NCBI RefSeq assembly: GCF_958979055.1
Contig: NC_084890.1
Location: 28,689,116-28,753,115, forward strand
DNA: 64,000 bases
Reading direction: 5' to 3'
Source: Alnus glutinosa
Lineage: Eukaryota; Streptophyta; Magnoliopsida; Fagales; Betulaceae
Numbering within the stretch: position 1 is the stretch's first letter; the number at the start of each line of letters is the position of its first letter. The notes beneath the pieces are model-generated. The model searched no databases. It saw nothing but the letters and a program-made list of their open reading frames with translations, and had not been told where the DNA came from. Shown piece by piece: positions 33,001 through 45,025 of this stretch. Made by a program: the position numbers and the translations under genes.

Positions 33001-36000
33001 CGAGGCATCTCGTTGACACGATTCCGGTTGGGATAGTTATTCTTATTTCTATCAATTCCAAGTCCAGTGATGGCTTGCTGCATCTCCCACAAGATGCATT
33101 CGACACCATCAAACTGCTATTTCTGAGCATCCACGACTGTCCGAAGGGCTTGCACTCCGTGCTCTTCGTCATCAGATTGGTTGTTTGTTTGTCCATCATT
33201 TCCATCAAACTAGGCTAATGAAGACTTTGATACCAATTGACATAGCGAAAGGGTTAAGAAAGAGTCGTGTTTGCAATTCACAAATCAACACACGTTGAAA
33301 ATGATGATATGAAAATACTATTAATGTTCAAAACCTATCTTCATGCAAAATCTGCAAACTTATAACAAGGTTCAAAAGATATTCCAAAAGGAAAGAAAAT
33401 CTTCCAAATTCAGTTTGCATTAGAGGAGGCGCTCAAGCGCTTGTCAAATGTGGGTCGAGCGGTCGAGTCTCTGGCTTGACCGCTTGAGTGCTACATTAAA
33501 TGGTCATCGAGCGATCGAGTTTGAGGCTCGACCGCTCCTTCATATGCTTTTTGAGTAGAATGTCCTACAACCCCGATAGTCTTGCATCACAAAGTGTTCA
33601 CACTAGTTGATTTATGAAAATGAAAATGATTAGTGTAACAACTATTAAAAGAAACTAGTGCTAAGCAATCAAATTAGCCACCTACAATTAGATCTTGTGT
33701 CCTTCTCATAATTGTTATTCTTGCGATAAGTTAATACGAGATTGGCGACCATTCTATCCATATACGATATAGCGTACGTTCTTTTTATATAGAAATGAGA
33801 AAAAGAGGAAGTAAGTTTATGTATTTGTTATTAGGCCAACATAATAAGTATGTAAAGAACATTAAATTTAAAGTTCGATTATTAATGTTGGTTTTTAAAT
33901 GTTGGCTACATTCTGATGCCAAAAGGTTACTTTATTGTTGAAAACACTCAAAAGACTTCTAGAAGACATGTTGTTTCTGCAATGTTCGGACAGCCAGAAA
34001 CCGTGTCCGGACACAAGTTACAGAAAGTCTCAAATCACGCAACATGTCCGAATAGCCTCAAGCCATGTTTGGACACATCTGGCAAAAAGTCTGTGTTCTC
34101 AGCATGTCCTGACAGCCCAGCATACGCAAGTCACAGTAAGGTCATATTCTCTCATATGTCCAGATAGTCCAGAGGACGCAAGTTCCAGAAAGCCCTTGTT
34201 CTGCAAGATGTCTGAACACTCAAGACATGACAGCGGACACATAAAAGTTTTTCATACAGATGTCCGGACACTAGGGCAACATGTCCGGATGCGCTTCATA
34301 GAAAGTTTACTTTATGATACATGTCCGGACACAACCGCCTAAAAATCCGTTTCTGACTTATTTTAGGGTTTAAGAATTCTTGTAGAGAATTTCATTGTGC
34401 TAAGAGAAGATTATTTAGGCTTAAACAAATTTATGTATTTCTCTTAGAGTCTTTGATGTATTTTGTTGTTCAACTTTTCAATCATTGAAGTCTAATTGGA
34501 GATGAACTCCAGTTAAGGAAGTCAATAGAAGAAATCTTCAAAAGGGTCTGAGAGAGAGGCAGACAAGTAGACGCTTGTTAGAATTCAAAAGAATGACTAC
34601 TGCAAAAGGTTGTGAGTACAAATTTCTTGTAATTAGCTATTTCTTCTGATAATTAATTCTTTGAGTTTGGCTGCTCCGGAGTGGTTTTTCTCTTTGGTGC
34701 AAAGAGTTTCCACTTCGTAACCAAATATCTGTGTTATTTATCTTTACTGCTTTACATATTTATTTATCTGTTTAGTTGAGGTTGCGTAGGAATCTATATT
34801 TATTTTTCAATTAATATAGGAATTATGTACATTTTCAAATTTCCCTCTCTCATACATAGAAGAACACATATATACAAAATTTTAAATAATAAAACGTATA
34901 TTAATTATAATTTATCAAATAATATTTAATTTGTAGAGAGAAAGAGAGAGAACCTGAGTGGCTGAGGGAGCTTGGGGAACAAATAGGGCTTCCTCAAATG
35001 GGTTGGGAGACTGATCATGTAGAATATGTCTGCCCAATCAAGTTTCTGCTCTTCAGACACAACAAAGGCCTGCCCAAATCCCTCAAGATCTCCTGCATGT
35101 TGCCAAAACTTCTTCTTCTCTTCCATTGGGAGATTAAAGAATTCTTGAACGCCTGACTTCAAATTCTCCAACAATGAAGTGCTCACCCCATGGTTTATCA
35201 ACTGTAATACTCATCCACATTTTTAATATATAATATTTAGGAGAAAAAAATAACATTTATTATAATAATAATAATTAAGAGATTAAAATACTCTTTTATT
35301 TTCAATTTCAATTCCCTCCCAGCCTCCCCCTCCAATCTTCAGTACGTAGGTTGTCTTTTATAATATATAACTGATCAGTATGTCATATATATATGTTAAA
35401 CCACTTGGGTTCAAAGTTTAAGTAGATAGAAAATAATAAATTTAATTATTTAATTAATATTTAAGATCATAAATATCCCGTGTATTTTGGGCAGAGGTGC
35501 ACATGATCTCTTTAATTTTCATTTTTTTTTTATTACGGTAAATACTAACGAAGTGTCTAATTTGACACACGGCGGTAGTATCTAGTACGGAGAGCAATAT
35601 CATTTTTTAAAGTTTTAGAGTGTAAATGCAAATGTGGTGGTAGTTTAGAGGCCTAAGTGAAATTTCTCCGAACAAAAAAATATTTTTAAAGAGAAATGTT
35701 AGATATGTATTATAATTCTATTCAACAATGATGATTAATCACCTTTGATCAATTTTTTTTTTTAATTATTTAACAATAATTAATCCAAAAGTTAATTAGG
35801 AGTGACACCTCAGTATTATTAAATAAATGTTAGATAAAATTATAGTACCTTGCATTTCTCTATTTTTTTTTTCTTTTTTTTAAAAACAAATAAAAATTAA
35901 AAATTAAAAGAGGCAAAAAATTGTCTGATTAGAGATTACTTTCATTTTTTTTAATATATAAGTAGATTACCATTAATACCCATAAAATATCTTTGATTTA

Positions 36001-36480
36001 GGTTGAGAGATGGGCAAATAAGTCATTACACCTTAAAGCTAAAGAAAAAGACAGAACCTCTCCCTTGGACAAAATTTCTCCAGCCGCACATTAGCTGAAA
36101 CGAAACGATTAACGAAAACTTTTGTTTCACTGCCATACTTTCTCTTATCTCTTTCTTTGATGTTGGTTTGATACACTTTTCTTGGCAGAACTATATATAT
36201 ATATATACATACATAAATACAAAAGTACCTGGAAGAAACCCCATTCTTTGCAAGTATGGTGCAACTTCTCCAGCTCCGAGTCCATGAATTCGTTGGGAAG
36301 TAAGCTCTGCAAGTCGATGACAGGCAGTTGGGGCAAAGAGGAAGTAGTTGATATGATTGGGGGGTCTTGATCCGGCCGCACATATCTTGGTGGAACCGTA
36401 TCCAGTGGCTCCTTTGCCAGCTCTTGAACACAAGGCACCGGGAGACACCACCCCATTTTAGTCAGTTCTTGTTGATCCAT
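30078..36480 (-). CDS. D4: SRG1-like 2OGD, intact, 364 aa, with a 4 kb second intron
   Basis: Exons on the minus strand are 36229-36480, 34954-35201, 30632-30956 and 30078-30347, all with GT-AG borders, summing to 1095 nt with TAA. The start is the ATG of MDQQ, and [11 protein letters not shown] and [13 protein letters not shown] follow as in the family. Iron ligands are H230, D232 and H287; R297 and S299 bind 2-oxoglutarate. Exon 4 starts with ATG (MVTNG) where the others have IVTNG. The likely role is oxidation of a specialised metabolite in the cytosol; the substrate is unknown. Intron 2 is 3997 bp because it contains a gypsy fragment and other repeats, so correct splicing needs checking. 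This is the closest intact relative of D2. Confidence 0.85.
31264..33589 (-). mobile_element. Ty3/gypsy 5' fragment (LTR-gag-protease) inside intron 2 of D4
   Basis: Reading minus, an LTR of 352 bp (33238-33589, TGATGCAAG…CTATGTCA) is followed by the primer-binding site TTGGTATCAAAGTC (33224-33237), close to the initiator-methionine type. Then come gag pieces ([14 protein letters not shown] near 32990, [12 protein letters not shown] near 32630), a zinc knuckle [14 protein letters not shown] near 32150 whose last Cys is Tyr, and a protease-end motif resembling LGRPWQ near 31620. The sequence breaks at 31264, where homology with the D2 intron ends, before the reverse transcriptase. Stops and shifts make it dead. 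It runs in the same direction as D4. Confidence 0.75.
33590..34953. other. Rest of D4 intron 2
   Basis: No coding sequence. About 33592-33660 resembles 59385-59445. The middle holds a degenerate repeat described separately. The end near 34920 is T- and CT-rich next to the exon 2 donor. Confidence 0.55.
33967..34330. repeat. Degenerate repeats with a TGTCCGGACA core
   Basis: The palindrome-like ATGTCCGGACAC and variants (TGTCCGAATAG, TGTCCTGACAG, TGTCCAGATAG, TGTCTGAACAC) occur about ten times at spacings of roughly 30-60 bp. Upstream at 33430-33535 there is another motif pair, TCGAGCGGTCGAG and CTCGACCGCT, inside the gypsy LTR. The function is unknown; such motifs are common in plant LTRs. 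Confidence 0.6.
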
Positions 36481-36504
36481 ACCTCAAAGAGAAGGCAAAA
36501 GCAC

Positions 36505-36505
<1 letters not shown>

Positions 36506-36541
<36 letters not shown>

Positions 36542-36572
36542 ATATCTTAATTTCTCACTCTTATATATATAC
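36506..36572 (-). promoter_or_regulatory. Candidate core promoter and leader of D4
   Basis: On the minus strand a TATATATAAG box near 36561-36571 lies about 85 bp before the ATG. It is followed by a (GA)n run at 36506-36539 in the presumed leader. Position and composition fit a plant TATA promoter, but no transcript start is visible. Confidence 0.45.
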
Positions 36573-37517
36573 GTTGGCCAAATTAAGAACGAGATAAGGT
36601 TTCTTATAATATTCGGTTCATAATTTTCCGATATTCGATTATTTTTATTTATTTATATTTTTTCTGGTCAAATGATACACAAACACACACACAAAAAAAA
36701 GAAAAGAAAAAAAAAAAGAACGAAAGGAGATCAACGGGTGAAACTATCTAAGGGGCCGGGTAATGCTTTCACTAATGTGGTAAATTTTGACGATAGACCA
36801 TTAAGAATTAATTAAACAAAAGCTTAAAGAGGGCTCTAAATAGCAGGACTCACTTATAAAGCTTAATTGCACATAGTAAGCAAGCAATGTTTGACTTGAC
36901 ACCTATTAGTGTCTTTATAGACTACATACTCTATGTGGGCTGCTCAGCTTGCTAGCTACTCTTTACAATATAGGACTAGAGTGTTATAATCTTCCTCTTT
37001 AAACCCTTAACGTCCTTGTTAGAGCCACATCTTGTAGTGCTTTAGTATCACATGGTGTTACTAGCTAGGTGGCGTTGATATTATTTGTAATGACTTATGA
37101 AAAACGTTACCCATATTAGCGCTATCACCTTAAAAGAATTGATCAATTTGAAGCTTCCCTAAAATCATTTGTAAAGCTCAGTTTCACATTTAATAAGTAA
37201 GTAATGTGAGACTTACTACCTATAAGTGTCTATATAAACCTTTCACTATATGTAGGCTACTTATCTTCCCAATATGGAACTAGGCCGGGTATTGCACTAC
37301 TTTTGCACTCATGAATTTACTACATCTCCATCAAGTTTAGGCTCTAAAGTCTGGTGGTCAATTTTATCATGCATATGTGTTTATTTAAATCTGACTTGCA
37401 TATAATCAAATAGCTTTCACTAGCTACCACTCATATTACACAATAGCTTTCATGGTATTTATTTTCTTATAGAGTATATATTCTTGTCATTGAGTTTTTC
37501 AATCTGAAGGGTAAGTC
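36573..37517. other. Intergenic DNA between D4 and D5
   Basis: No gene. Two diverged direct copies of a segment around AGCAAGCAATGTTTGACTT / AAGTAAGTAATGTGAGACTT and CCTATTAGTGTCTTTATA / CCTATAAGTGTCTATATA lie at about 36855-36980 and 37172-37290. The last part resembles the common 3' flank of the array. Confidence 0.55.
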
Positions 37518-40035
37518 TCATGAGCCTTTTTGATCATCATTTTGGATCCTCATGACATCAATGTACGACTTCCCATCGAGTTTACGAGAGAAATATCCCC
37601 TGAAGTAATCTGCAACCCCTATTCTTTTGAACAACGCTGGCGATTCTGGAGTAATAAGGCTTGGTGCTGGACCCATAACACCTTCCCATTTTGGGCTGTA
37701 AAATGTGGCTATAGAGAGCCTCTCTTTTACTGAGTTAACAGTCGCACGATGCTCAATGCTACGATATATTCCATTAGTCACAATCTGCCAAAACATATAT
37801 GCATGAAAAACACATTATGACAAATCTTGGTAACTCAAGCATATGTTTGATTAATTCTAGAAAGTATGTACAATGAGAAGAAAGCACATAAAAAATAGAT
37901 TTGAGGTGGGTCCAAGTCCACAAATTACCTCTAAAATGTCTCCGATGTTGACAATAAAAGCATTAAGGAGGGGCTTAACAGGTACCCACATCTCATCTTT
38001 TCTTATTTGGAGGCCTTCCATTTCGTTGAGTTGGAGGAGGATTGTTAGGCCGACACCATCAGAGTGAGAGTTGAGGCCAATCGCAAGATCTGGTTGTGGA
38101 CATGGGGGGTAGTAGTTCATCCTCATTGCCTGCCGCCCATCTTCAAACAGGTTCTTCATGTCCTTATATTCCATTTTAAGGGCTTTTGCCATAAGTTCAA
38201 GGATTTTCATGGCAAGTTCTTGAAGCTCAGCTGAGTAGGCTTCTAAGTTATCTCTGCATGTGATGATTTAAGATGGTTCAATCACTAAAAATTGGTCTCC
38301 ATCAATACAGGCGTCTCACAAGTGTTTGGTCTCAAACTCTCTTTTAATGAGTGAAGTCCAACACGTTAAATATTTAATTGAAATGTGAGGTAGATGAAGG
38401 ATATGTAGTTAGAACTCAATGACCTCTGCTCTAATACCGTGTTAAATTACAACTTATCACAAAAGTTTAAGTTGATAGAAATGAATAAATTTAATCAATA
38501 CTTTAACACATAGCAACTCAGTTCCAAAAACTTATGGAAGGAAAACGCTACATGGAAATCATGAGAGAGAGAGAGATATGAGACCTGAATGGGAGGGGGA
38601 GCTTGGGGAACAAGTGGGGTTTCCTCATAATTATTGGAAGCATGACCAGGACGAAAATGTCTCCCCAATTAAGCTTTTGCTCCTCAGATACAACAAAGGC
38701 CTGCCCAAACCCTTCCAGCTCTCCTGGTTGTTGCCAATACTTCTTCTTCTCATCCATAGGCAGCTTAAAAAATTCTTGAATGTCGAATTTCACCTTCTCC
38801 AACAATGAAGTGCTCACCCCATGATTTATCAACTGCAAAACATTTCCAATTTTTGCTTGAAAATAATTATAACAATACTTTCTTATCAGGGATTGTAGAA
38901 AGACAACTCTTATAATTAAAACAAAGATTATCCATTAATTTATGATGGGAATTGACCAAATTGTAGCCAACCATGGTAGCTAATAAAAAAGGCTCAATGA
39001 GATCCATATGCCCGAGGTGTAAAGTTTATTTACTCGGACAAGTAGAATCTATCAAAACTCTCTCCCATTAGCTGTTGAGATGAAGTATAATTTGATATGC
39101 AAATTGCAGTCGATTCCAATCTATTCGTCTTAGACAAGTTAATTGCGGTGGCTATTTTTTCTTAGCTTATTCGAGCACAACATTAAAGAGCAGATCCACA
39201 TGATATAGTTGTTGAAAAGTTGGTCACGAAACGAGGGTTTGTTAGACTCTCAAATCACTGACCAGTGACCCTGCTTTATGAAGTTTGGGTTGACTGTTTG
39301 GCACATGCATTGAAGTGGAAGCACGTACGTGGGAGAACTTCAACTCCGGTTTGAAAGTTTAAAACAGTCAAAAGGAAAAGAAAACCAAAATCACTAAGCT
39401 TTACTATTTCTTCACTAATTAAACTTTTGATTCTATCTTTTCTCAATCAACAGTTAATTATTGTCTAATACAAACCTTCATTTCTCTGAATAATAAAGGT
39501 GTTCTCTAATTTTCCATAAAATAAAAAGTATTCTTAAGCCGTATGCATAGTTCTTATGTTATACTTATTTTTATTGAATCAGAAGAGATACGATCGATTT
39601 CCTTCAATGGCATGTTGATTTGAAATTCTTTAAGTTGTTTTGGATAAAATTATATGTTTGATAAGATCCAGAAATTCAGATAAAAGAAGAAAAAATATGG
39701 TAGAAAATAAAAGAATTTGTGAAATTTAATAAGTAATGGATAGATTCATTTGGAACCCTTCAGAGAGAGATGACCTGGAAGAAACCCCATTGTTTGCTTG
39801 CATTGTGCAAGTTGTCCAACTCAGAGTCCATAAATTCTGGGGAGAACAGCTTTTGCATGTCGATGACTGGGGCTTGGGGTAAAGAAGTGGAGTCGGAGAC
39901 GTCGGGAGGGTCCTGATCGGGACGCACATATCTCGGCGGGATTGTCGCCGTCGTCTGTTCCAAATGCAACTTCGCCAGCTCCTGAACACAAGGAACGGGG
40001 AGAGAGCTCCCAAACCATGATTTTGCTGGTTCCAT
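37518..40035 (-). CDS. D5: SRG1-like 2OGD, intact, 366 aa
   Basis: Exons on the minus strand are 39775-40035, 38585-38832, 37929-38253 and 37518-37784, with GT-AG borders, totalling 1101 nt and ending in TGA. The start is MEPAKSW. Upstream in-frame codons have no ATG nearby. Iron ligands are H233, D235 and H290; R300 and S302 contact 2-oxoglutarate. The N-terminal dioxygenase domain spans about 55-150. Exon 1 has a small insertion (LHLEQ) after QELAK compared with D7. LPNAF is LLNAF here, a change in a usually conserved loop. Introns are short: 942, 331 and 144 bp. It is the most compact and least disturbed gene of the array and a good candidate for expression. The substrate is unknown. Confidence 0.9.
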
Positions 40036-40861
40036 AGCTGCAACCAAGAAAACCCACAACGCAAAAATGCTTGAATTCTAACGATAGTGCTGTGTTTTAA
40101 TTTGCGAGGCTCTGGCTTTTAATCCTGCCACCCAATAAAGAAGTCTCTTTTCATCCACATAACGAATGGCTTTCATCCTGCCAGGTAAATGTCTTTTTTC
40201 AAAGAAAACAGAGAGGACCACTGCAATAAAAAAAAATTTGCCATTAGTGCCGTCTTTTTTAGTTGTCCTTTTTTACGCTAGTATTTTAATTTCCCGACAT
40301 TTTGTTAAAGGTTGTCAAATTATAGGCCTCTTTATGCAAAGGATGCCAATTTATGAAGGAAGTGGATACATGAACTACAAATGCACAAGTGTACAACACC
40401 AAAGCACAATGGGGTGGGGCTACATGTGTGGGCCTCCTCCAATGTACTTTGGTGTTGTGCACTTGTTGTAATTTTAACATTTTCCATTTATGAATGTACA
40501 TTGAAATTCCAACCAGCAAAGTAGTCCATTTGGCAAATTGCAAATCCAACAAGGAAAAGAGGAAAATGATGAAATTTAACCATTGTACATGTCTATCTGC
40601 AAGAACCAAAAGCTTGAAACAATCTAATCAAAAAAATTTCTAAACAATTGCTTATTTGAACTATATTTTGGATGCCATACCTTACTTGGATAGGTAAGAC
40701 TTGGTGCCATAAAAAGAATAAGGAGGGCTAGCTAGACACTAGACAACATGTTTTTCCTCATCAAGACAAGCCAAAGTCTCTTGCTAAACCCACATACAAT
40801 CAAATAACAAGTGTTCTATATATGCTCCCAATACAACCCCTATAAATAACACATTGAGCCT
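40036..40861. other. Upstream region of D5
   Basis: No gene. The leader next to the ATG shares GGGTTTTCTTGGTTG with the D1 and D3 upstream regions. A strong palindrome lies at 40385-40466, and the gypsy element starts at 40862. Confidence 0.6.
40385..40466. repeat. Inverted repeat, 28 bp arms with a 26 bp loop
   Basis: ACAAGTGTACAACACCAAAG (plus eight more bases) pairs with a downstream CTTTGGTGTTGTGCACTTGT arm with about three mismatches. The transcript of either strand could form a hairpin. It lies about 350 bp upstream of the D5 start and is most simply a small foldback element. Confidence 0.7.
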
Positions 40862-41527
40862 TGTTGAGAATAATTCCATTCAGAATAGCCTTCGGGTCAA
40901 TACCGATCCAGAAAAGGAGAAACAGCAAAACTCCCAAAAAAGTCCCATCCTTGGAGGCAGGTACTAAGCAGCCAAGATAGCAGGACTTTCGAGCTAGTCC
41001 AATCCCAAGAGGCAAACACTGAGCAACCATTCTCGAGAATGCAAGGTAGGATGTATAATCAGCTTAAGTCCCGGGAATACAAACATCTCGAGACTGAGAC
41101 TTAGTTATTATCCCAATACAGACATCGTGGGATCACATTCAATCCTTGGAAATCCTAAATGGAAGGTAAATCTCGGATTTGCTGCCCAGGATATCTTTGG
41201 AGGTTTATAAGGAAAGAATCCCGAGATTGAAGGTGGGAGGCGTCAGATTCTAGGTCAAACTTTGACGATGCCTCCAAGCAAAAAGAGAGTGAAACCCTAG
41301 CAATAAGAGTGCACACCATTCAGCCTATAAATAGGCCTTTACCCCAAGTATGATAGGGGGACTGATTTCTGGAATTAGTATATTTTCTTAAAGCAGAAGC
41401 TAACTTAAGCATCGGAGCGGACCCCCGGAAGGGTCCCTTAAAGCTCATTTTGCGGAGTTCTTAGAGAAAGACCGAAGAAGCAAGAAAGAAGAGCTATGTT
41501 CATGCCATTCCGAAAACTGTACCAACA
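40862..41527 (+). repeat. 5' LTR of the gypsy element
   Basis: It matches 50992-51573 over most of its length, including CCTATAAATAGGCC, a likely TATA region near 41325-41340, but carries about 80 bp more at its 3' end. The primer-binding site lies immediately downstream. Confidence 0.8.
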
Positions 41528-41698
41528 GTTTGGCGTCTTTTGTGGGAACGATATTTATTCTCATACAAAAAACATCCGCAAAGGAGATCGAAGCCGGAGC
41601 AGATCCTTGAGCCCAACCCGAATCCAGGGATTCAGAATAACCCACTACCTCTACTGTATCCTCCCCCGGGCGGTTGAGATTAGGATCGCATAGCAGCG

Positions 41699-42916
41699 AT
41701 GGAAGCTCACATTGAAGCCCTAACACGACAAAATGCAGAGTTGCTACTCAGAAATATGGAACAGCCCCATCCTGAGGTGAATTGGGATGGACATGAGGAA
41801 GAAGAGTGCAACAACCGTATTAATTTTCGGGAAGGTGATACCTGGGAATTAAGAAATAGAAGGCCCCACCGCCCAGGAGGCTGAGAAGAGGATGTAAGAG
41901 ACCTAAGCAGAATAATAGCCAAGTTGGATAGAAGATGCATGCACATGGAGATGGAAAGGAAGGACAAGAGTAAGTCCCTAGTGGTGGACAGGCTCTTGTC
42001 AGGCACAAACTCGCCCTTCACCAACCAGGTAGCAAACTACCGACTACCCAAGAAGTTCAAGGTACCTCAAATAATGAGTTACACTGGAGACGGAGATCCT
42101 CTTGATCATCTAGAGAATTTTCGAGCCCACCTAGACCTTTACGGGACATCCGATGAAGTAGTATGCCAGGCCTTCCCTTTGACTCTTTCAAGGAATGCCC
42201 GAGACTGGTTCAGGAGACTGCCCCCCCCCCCCCCCCCCCAAAACTTGGTAGACAACTTTAAGGAGTTGAGCAAGATGTTCTTGATGGAATTCCTAGCTTT
42301 CTAGACAAGAAAGAAGCCGTCTGGATACTTGTTAAGATTGCACTAGCGCACCAAGGAAACTCTTAAAGAGTTTGTGGCTCGGTTCAACAGAGAAAAATGG
42401 CAGTTGAAGATCCAACCAAGGACATGGTTTATGCTGCCCTTTATCAAGGCATTTCACCCAAGGCTCTAATGGGGAAGTTGGCTCGGAAGCAATCGAGCAG
42501 CTTGCAAGGCTTGATGGATAAGGTAGAGGAATATATCCATCAGGAAGAGACATTGAAGGCAATGGCTAGTTCAAGGCCATCCCGGGATAGGTCCCCGGGA
42601 AGGAAAAAGAAAGATTCTAGGAAGGCTGAAAGGAGAAGATCAGAGGTAGGTAAAGAAATTTAAGGATTACAAATTTACACCTTTGAATGTCGACAAATCG
42701 AAAGTTCTCATGGAAATTAAGAGAGATACGGAGTTTCGCCCTCTACCGAAGATACCAGGAAACCTTCCACAGAAGAATGAGGGCAAGTATTGCGATGTCC
42801 ATGAGCGGAGAGGACATTACACCGAGGGGTGCATAACCCTGAGGCTGTTAATTGAAGAGCTCATAGGGAACGACAAGCTAGCCCGGTTCTTAGGAGAGCA
42901 CAGGGATTGGCCCTGA
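41699..42916 (+). pseudogene. Degenerate gypsy gag
   Basis: The frame opens at ATG 41699 (MEAHIEALTRQNAELL), is cut by TGA at 41882-41884, resumes in the same frame and carries the gag core (YTGDGDPLDHLENF, CQAFPLTLSRNARDWF). It then meets a poly-C tract near 42223-42239, a stop at about 42304 and frameshifts near 42395 and 42660. The last part contains the Cys/His block KYCDVHERRGHYTEGC, typical of the gag-protease boundary. It cannot make a working capsid protein. Confidence 0.8.
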
Positions 42917-43250
42917 AATAACAGGCCCCAAAATCACTGAGACTATCAGCCTGAGGCTGAGCTCAACCAGAAGAGAGAGATCAGGAAGATGATCCGCAGG
43001 AGGATGAAGAAAGAAGAGAGAATCGGAGAAGCAGGAGCTCGTGAATTAGAGAGTTGAGGCCAGAACAAGCTATGGCCGAGATCAGGTAGTAAGGTTAGGT
43101 GGTAGTCCTGGGAAAGACTCATATTTATTAGTAGTTATGTTTTAAAGAACAAGATTGTTATCGTAGTTATAATAAAGATAAGAAGAATTCCCAAGATTTG
43201 GGATGAGTATTTTTCAGAATAAAATAATAGAGATGACTTAAGCATCGGAG

Positions 43251-45025
43251 TTGAAAAAACACAACAAACCAAACAAAACCTGTACTGGCTAGAGTACTGT
43301 GAACAGAGCACTAAACAATTGCAAATAAAGAAGCAAAACACAATCGCATCTAACAACCACAAGTGATGTACGTAGAGAAAGGAAAAAAAAAAAAAAACAC
43401 TAGTAGCTACTGCTTGTCCAAAATTGTCGTTTCTTCCATAATCTCTCATTCTATTTCTATCTTTATCTTTTTTCCCTACCCCTTTTCTTCTCTATTTCCT
43501 ATGATTGTATATTCTTTTCTTTTCGGTAGAAAGTTGAAACTCAAGGCACCCACTAATGAATGATGACCATAAAAGAAGCTTAGCTAAAATGACAAAGGTG
43601 AATTGGACGACTAGCAAAGCAGGCATGGAAAATTTATAAATAGCTGCACTGATGAAACTAAAAAGGACTTAAAATTTTGAAAACAAGATGAATGCACACA
43701 TGGAGACAGCTTTTCATAGACAGCACAAAAACCAAAACCATTGCTGGACACATTAGAAGAAGGGCATGGTTATGGCTGAGGGCATTACAAGAAATTATAA
43801 GACATGAGGGCATAAGTTTGGTTTAAAAAAGACATTAAAAAAAGACATGGCAACCAATTAAATTGGTTTAAATAGATAATTTGATCGATTTACTTCCAAG
43901 AAAGAAAAATATACATAAATCGGCAAAATAAGTTTTAAAACTTGTTTCTTCACGTCATAGAAACTTAAAATGAGGTTCTACAATTTGGATGAAAGCCTTC
44001 AAAATATTTCTCCAATGTTTTTAAAAGTTAACATTGAGCTAAATTAGAGTCATATCCACCCCCATTTTGGCCAATGAGAATAGCCGGCTAGGGTTTTTGG
44101 AGTGGCCGAACTACCTCAAGGAGCTTACAACAATAACATGCTATTTATTTGCACAACAGTATTTTGAATTGAAGGTCAATGGTTAATGTTCATGTTGAGT
44201 TTAAAAAGTTTAAAGGTTTATATATGGTTAAACTTAAGTTGACAAATAAAAAGTAAGTTCTCTAAAATTTCTCGACCTCACACTCAAGACTAACTTTCTA
44301 CTTACCGAGGTGATTCATAATATTAAATATCTTTAACATTTTTCAAATATTATAGTGGTTTGAAGTCCTTTGGCTTAAGGATTTGGAGGTTGAGAATCAC
44401 GAAATTAAATTTACGAGGACTCGAGGAGATGTTTAAACCTTTAATTACAAGTTTAAAGGTTTATCGTTAAATTTGCATGGACAAAATAAGAAGTTAGTTC
44501 TTTAAAATTGATCAACCCCATACTTAAAATTAAATTTCCACTTTGTAGGGTGACTCATTAAATCTATAAAGTGTCCTTGCATGGGCTAGCTTAGACATCA
44601 AAACTCAGTCCCCTTGAATTTATAGCTATGATATTTCTTCTACTTCGTCTGCTTCTTCCCTCTCTCCTTTTCTTTATTTTTTCCCCCCAAAACAAGAGAC
44701 TACAGTGCCCCCATGAATTTAATTAATTACTCCATGCTTCGCCATCAAGTTTAAGCTCTAAAGTCTGGTGGTTGATTTTTTTACTCTGGAAGGAATGATA
44801 AGTTCATTGGGAATTGGCAAAACAAACAATTTTATCATGAATATGTGTTTATTTAAATATGGCTTACATATAATCAAAACAAGATATTGGTCATAGGATC
44901 CGCCAATAGGTAGCACTCATTTTACACAATAGCTTTCATGGTATTTATTTCTTTATATATATAGTAGTAATTAATACTGTAGTCATTGATTTTTTCAATT
45001 TGAAAGATAATTCTCAATAGCCTTT
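43251..45025. other. 3' flank of D6, duplicate of 52266-54038
   Basis: No gene supported. The segment matches the D7 3' flank almost base for base and its last 600 bp also match the D3 3' flank. The Ty3/gypsy sequence joins it at 43250 through a short GAG overlap. Confidence 0.7.

Larger units (their letters stand above)
40862..43250 (+). mobile_element. 5' half of a Ty3/gypsy retrotransposon
   Basis: A 666 bp LTR (40862-41527, TGTTGAG…CCAACA) is followed directly by the primer-binding site GTTTGGCGTC and a degenerate gag. Then the sequence breaks at 43250, after AGCATCGGAG, and continues as D6 3' flank. The last 610 bp match 49659-50263. The segment has no polymerase region and no 3' LTR at this end. 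Confidence 0.8.
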
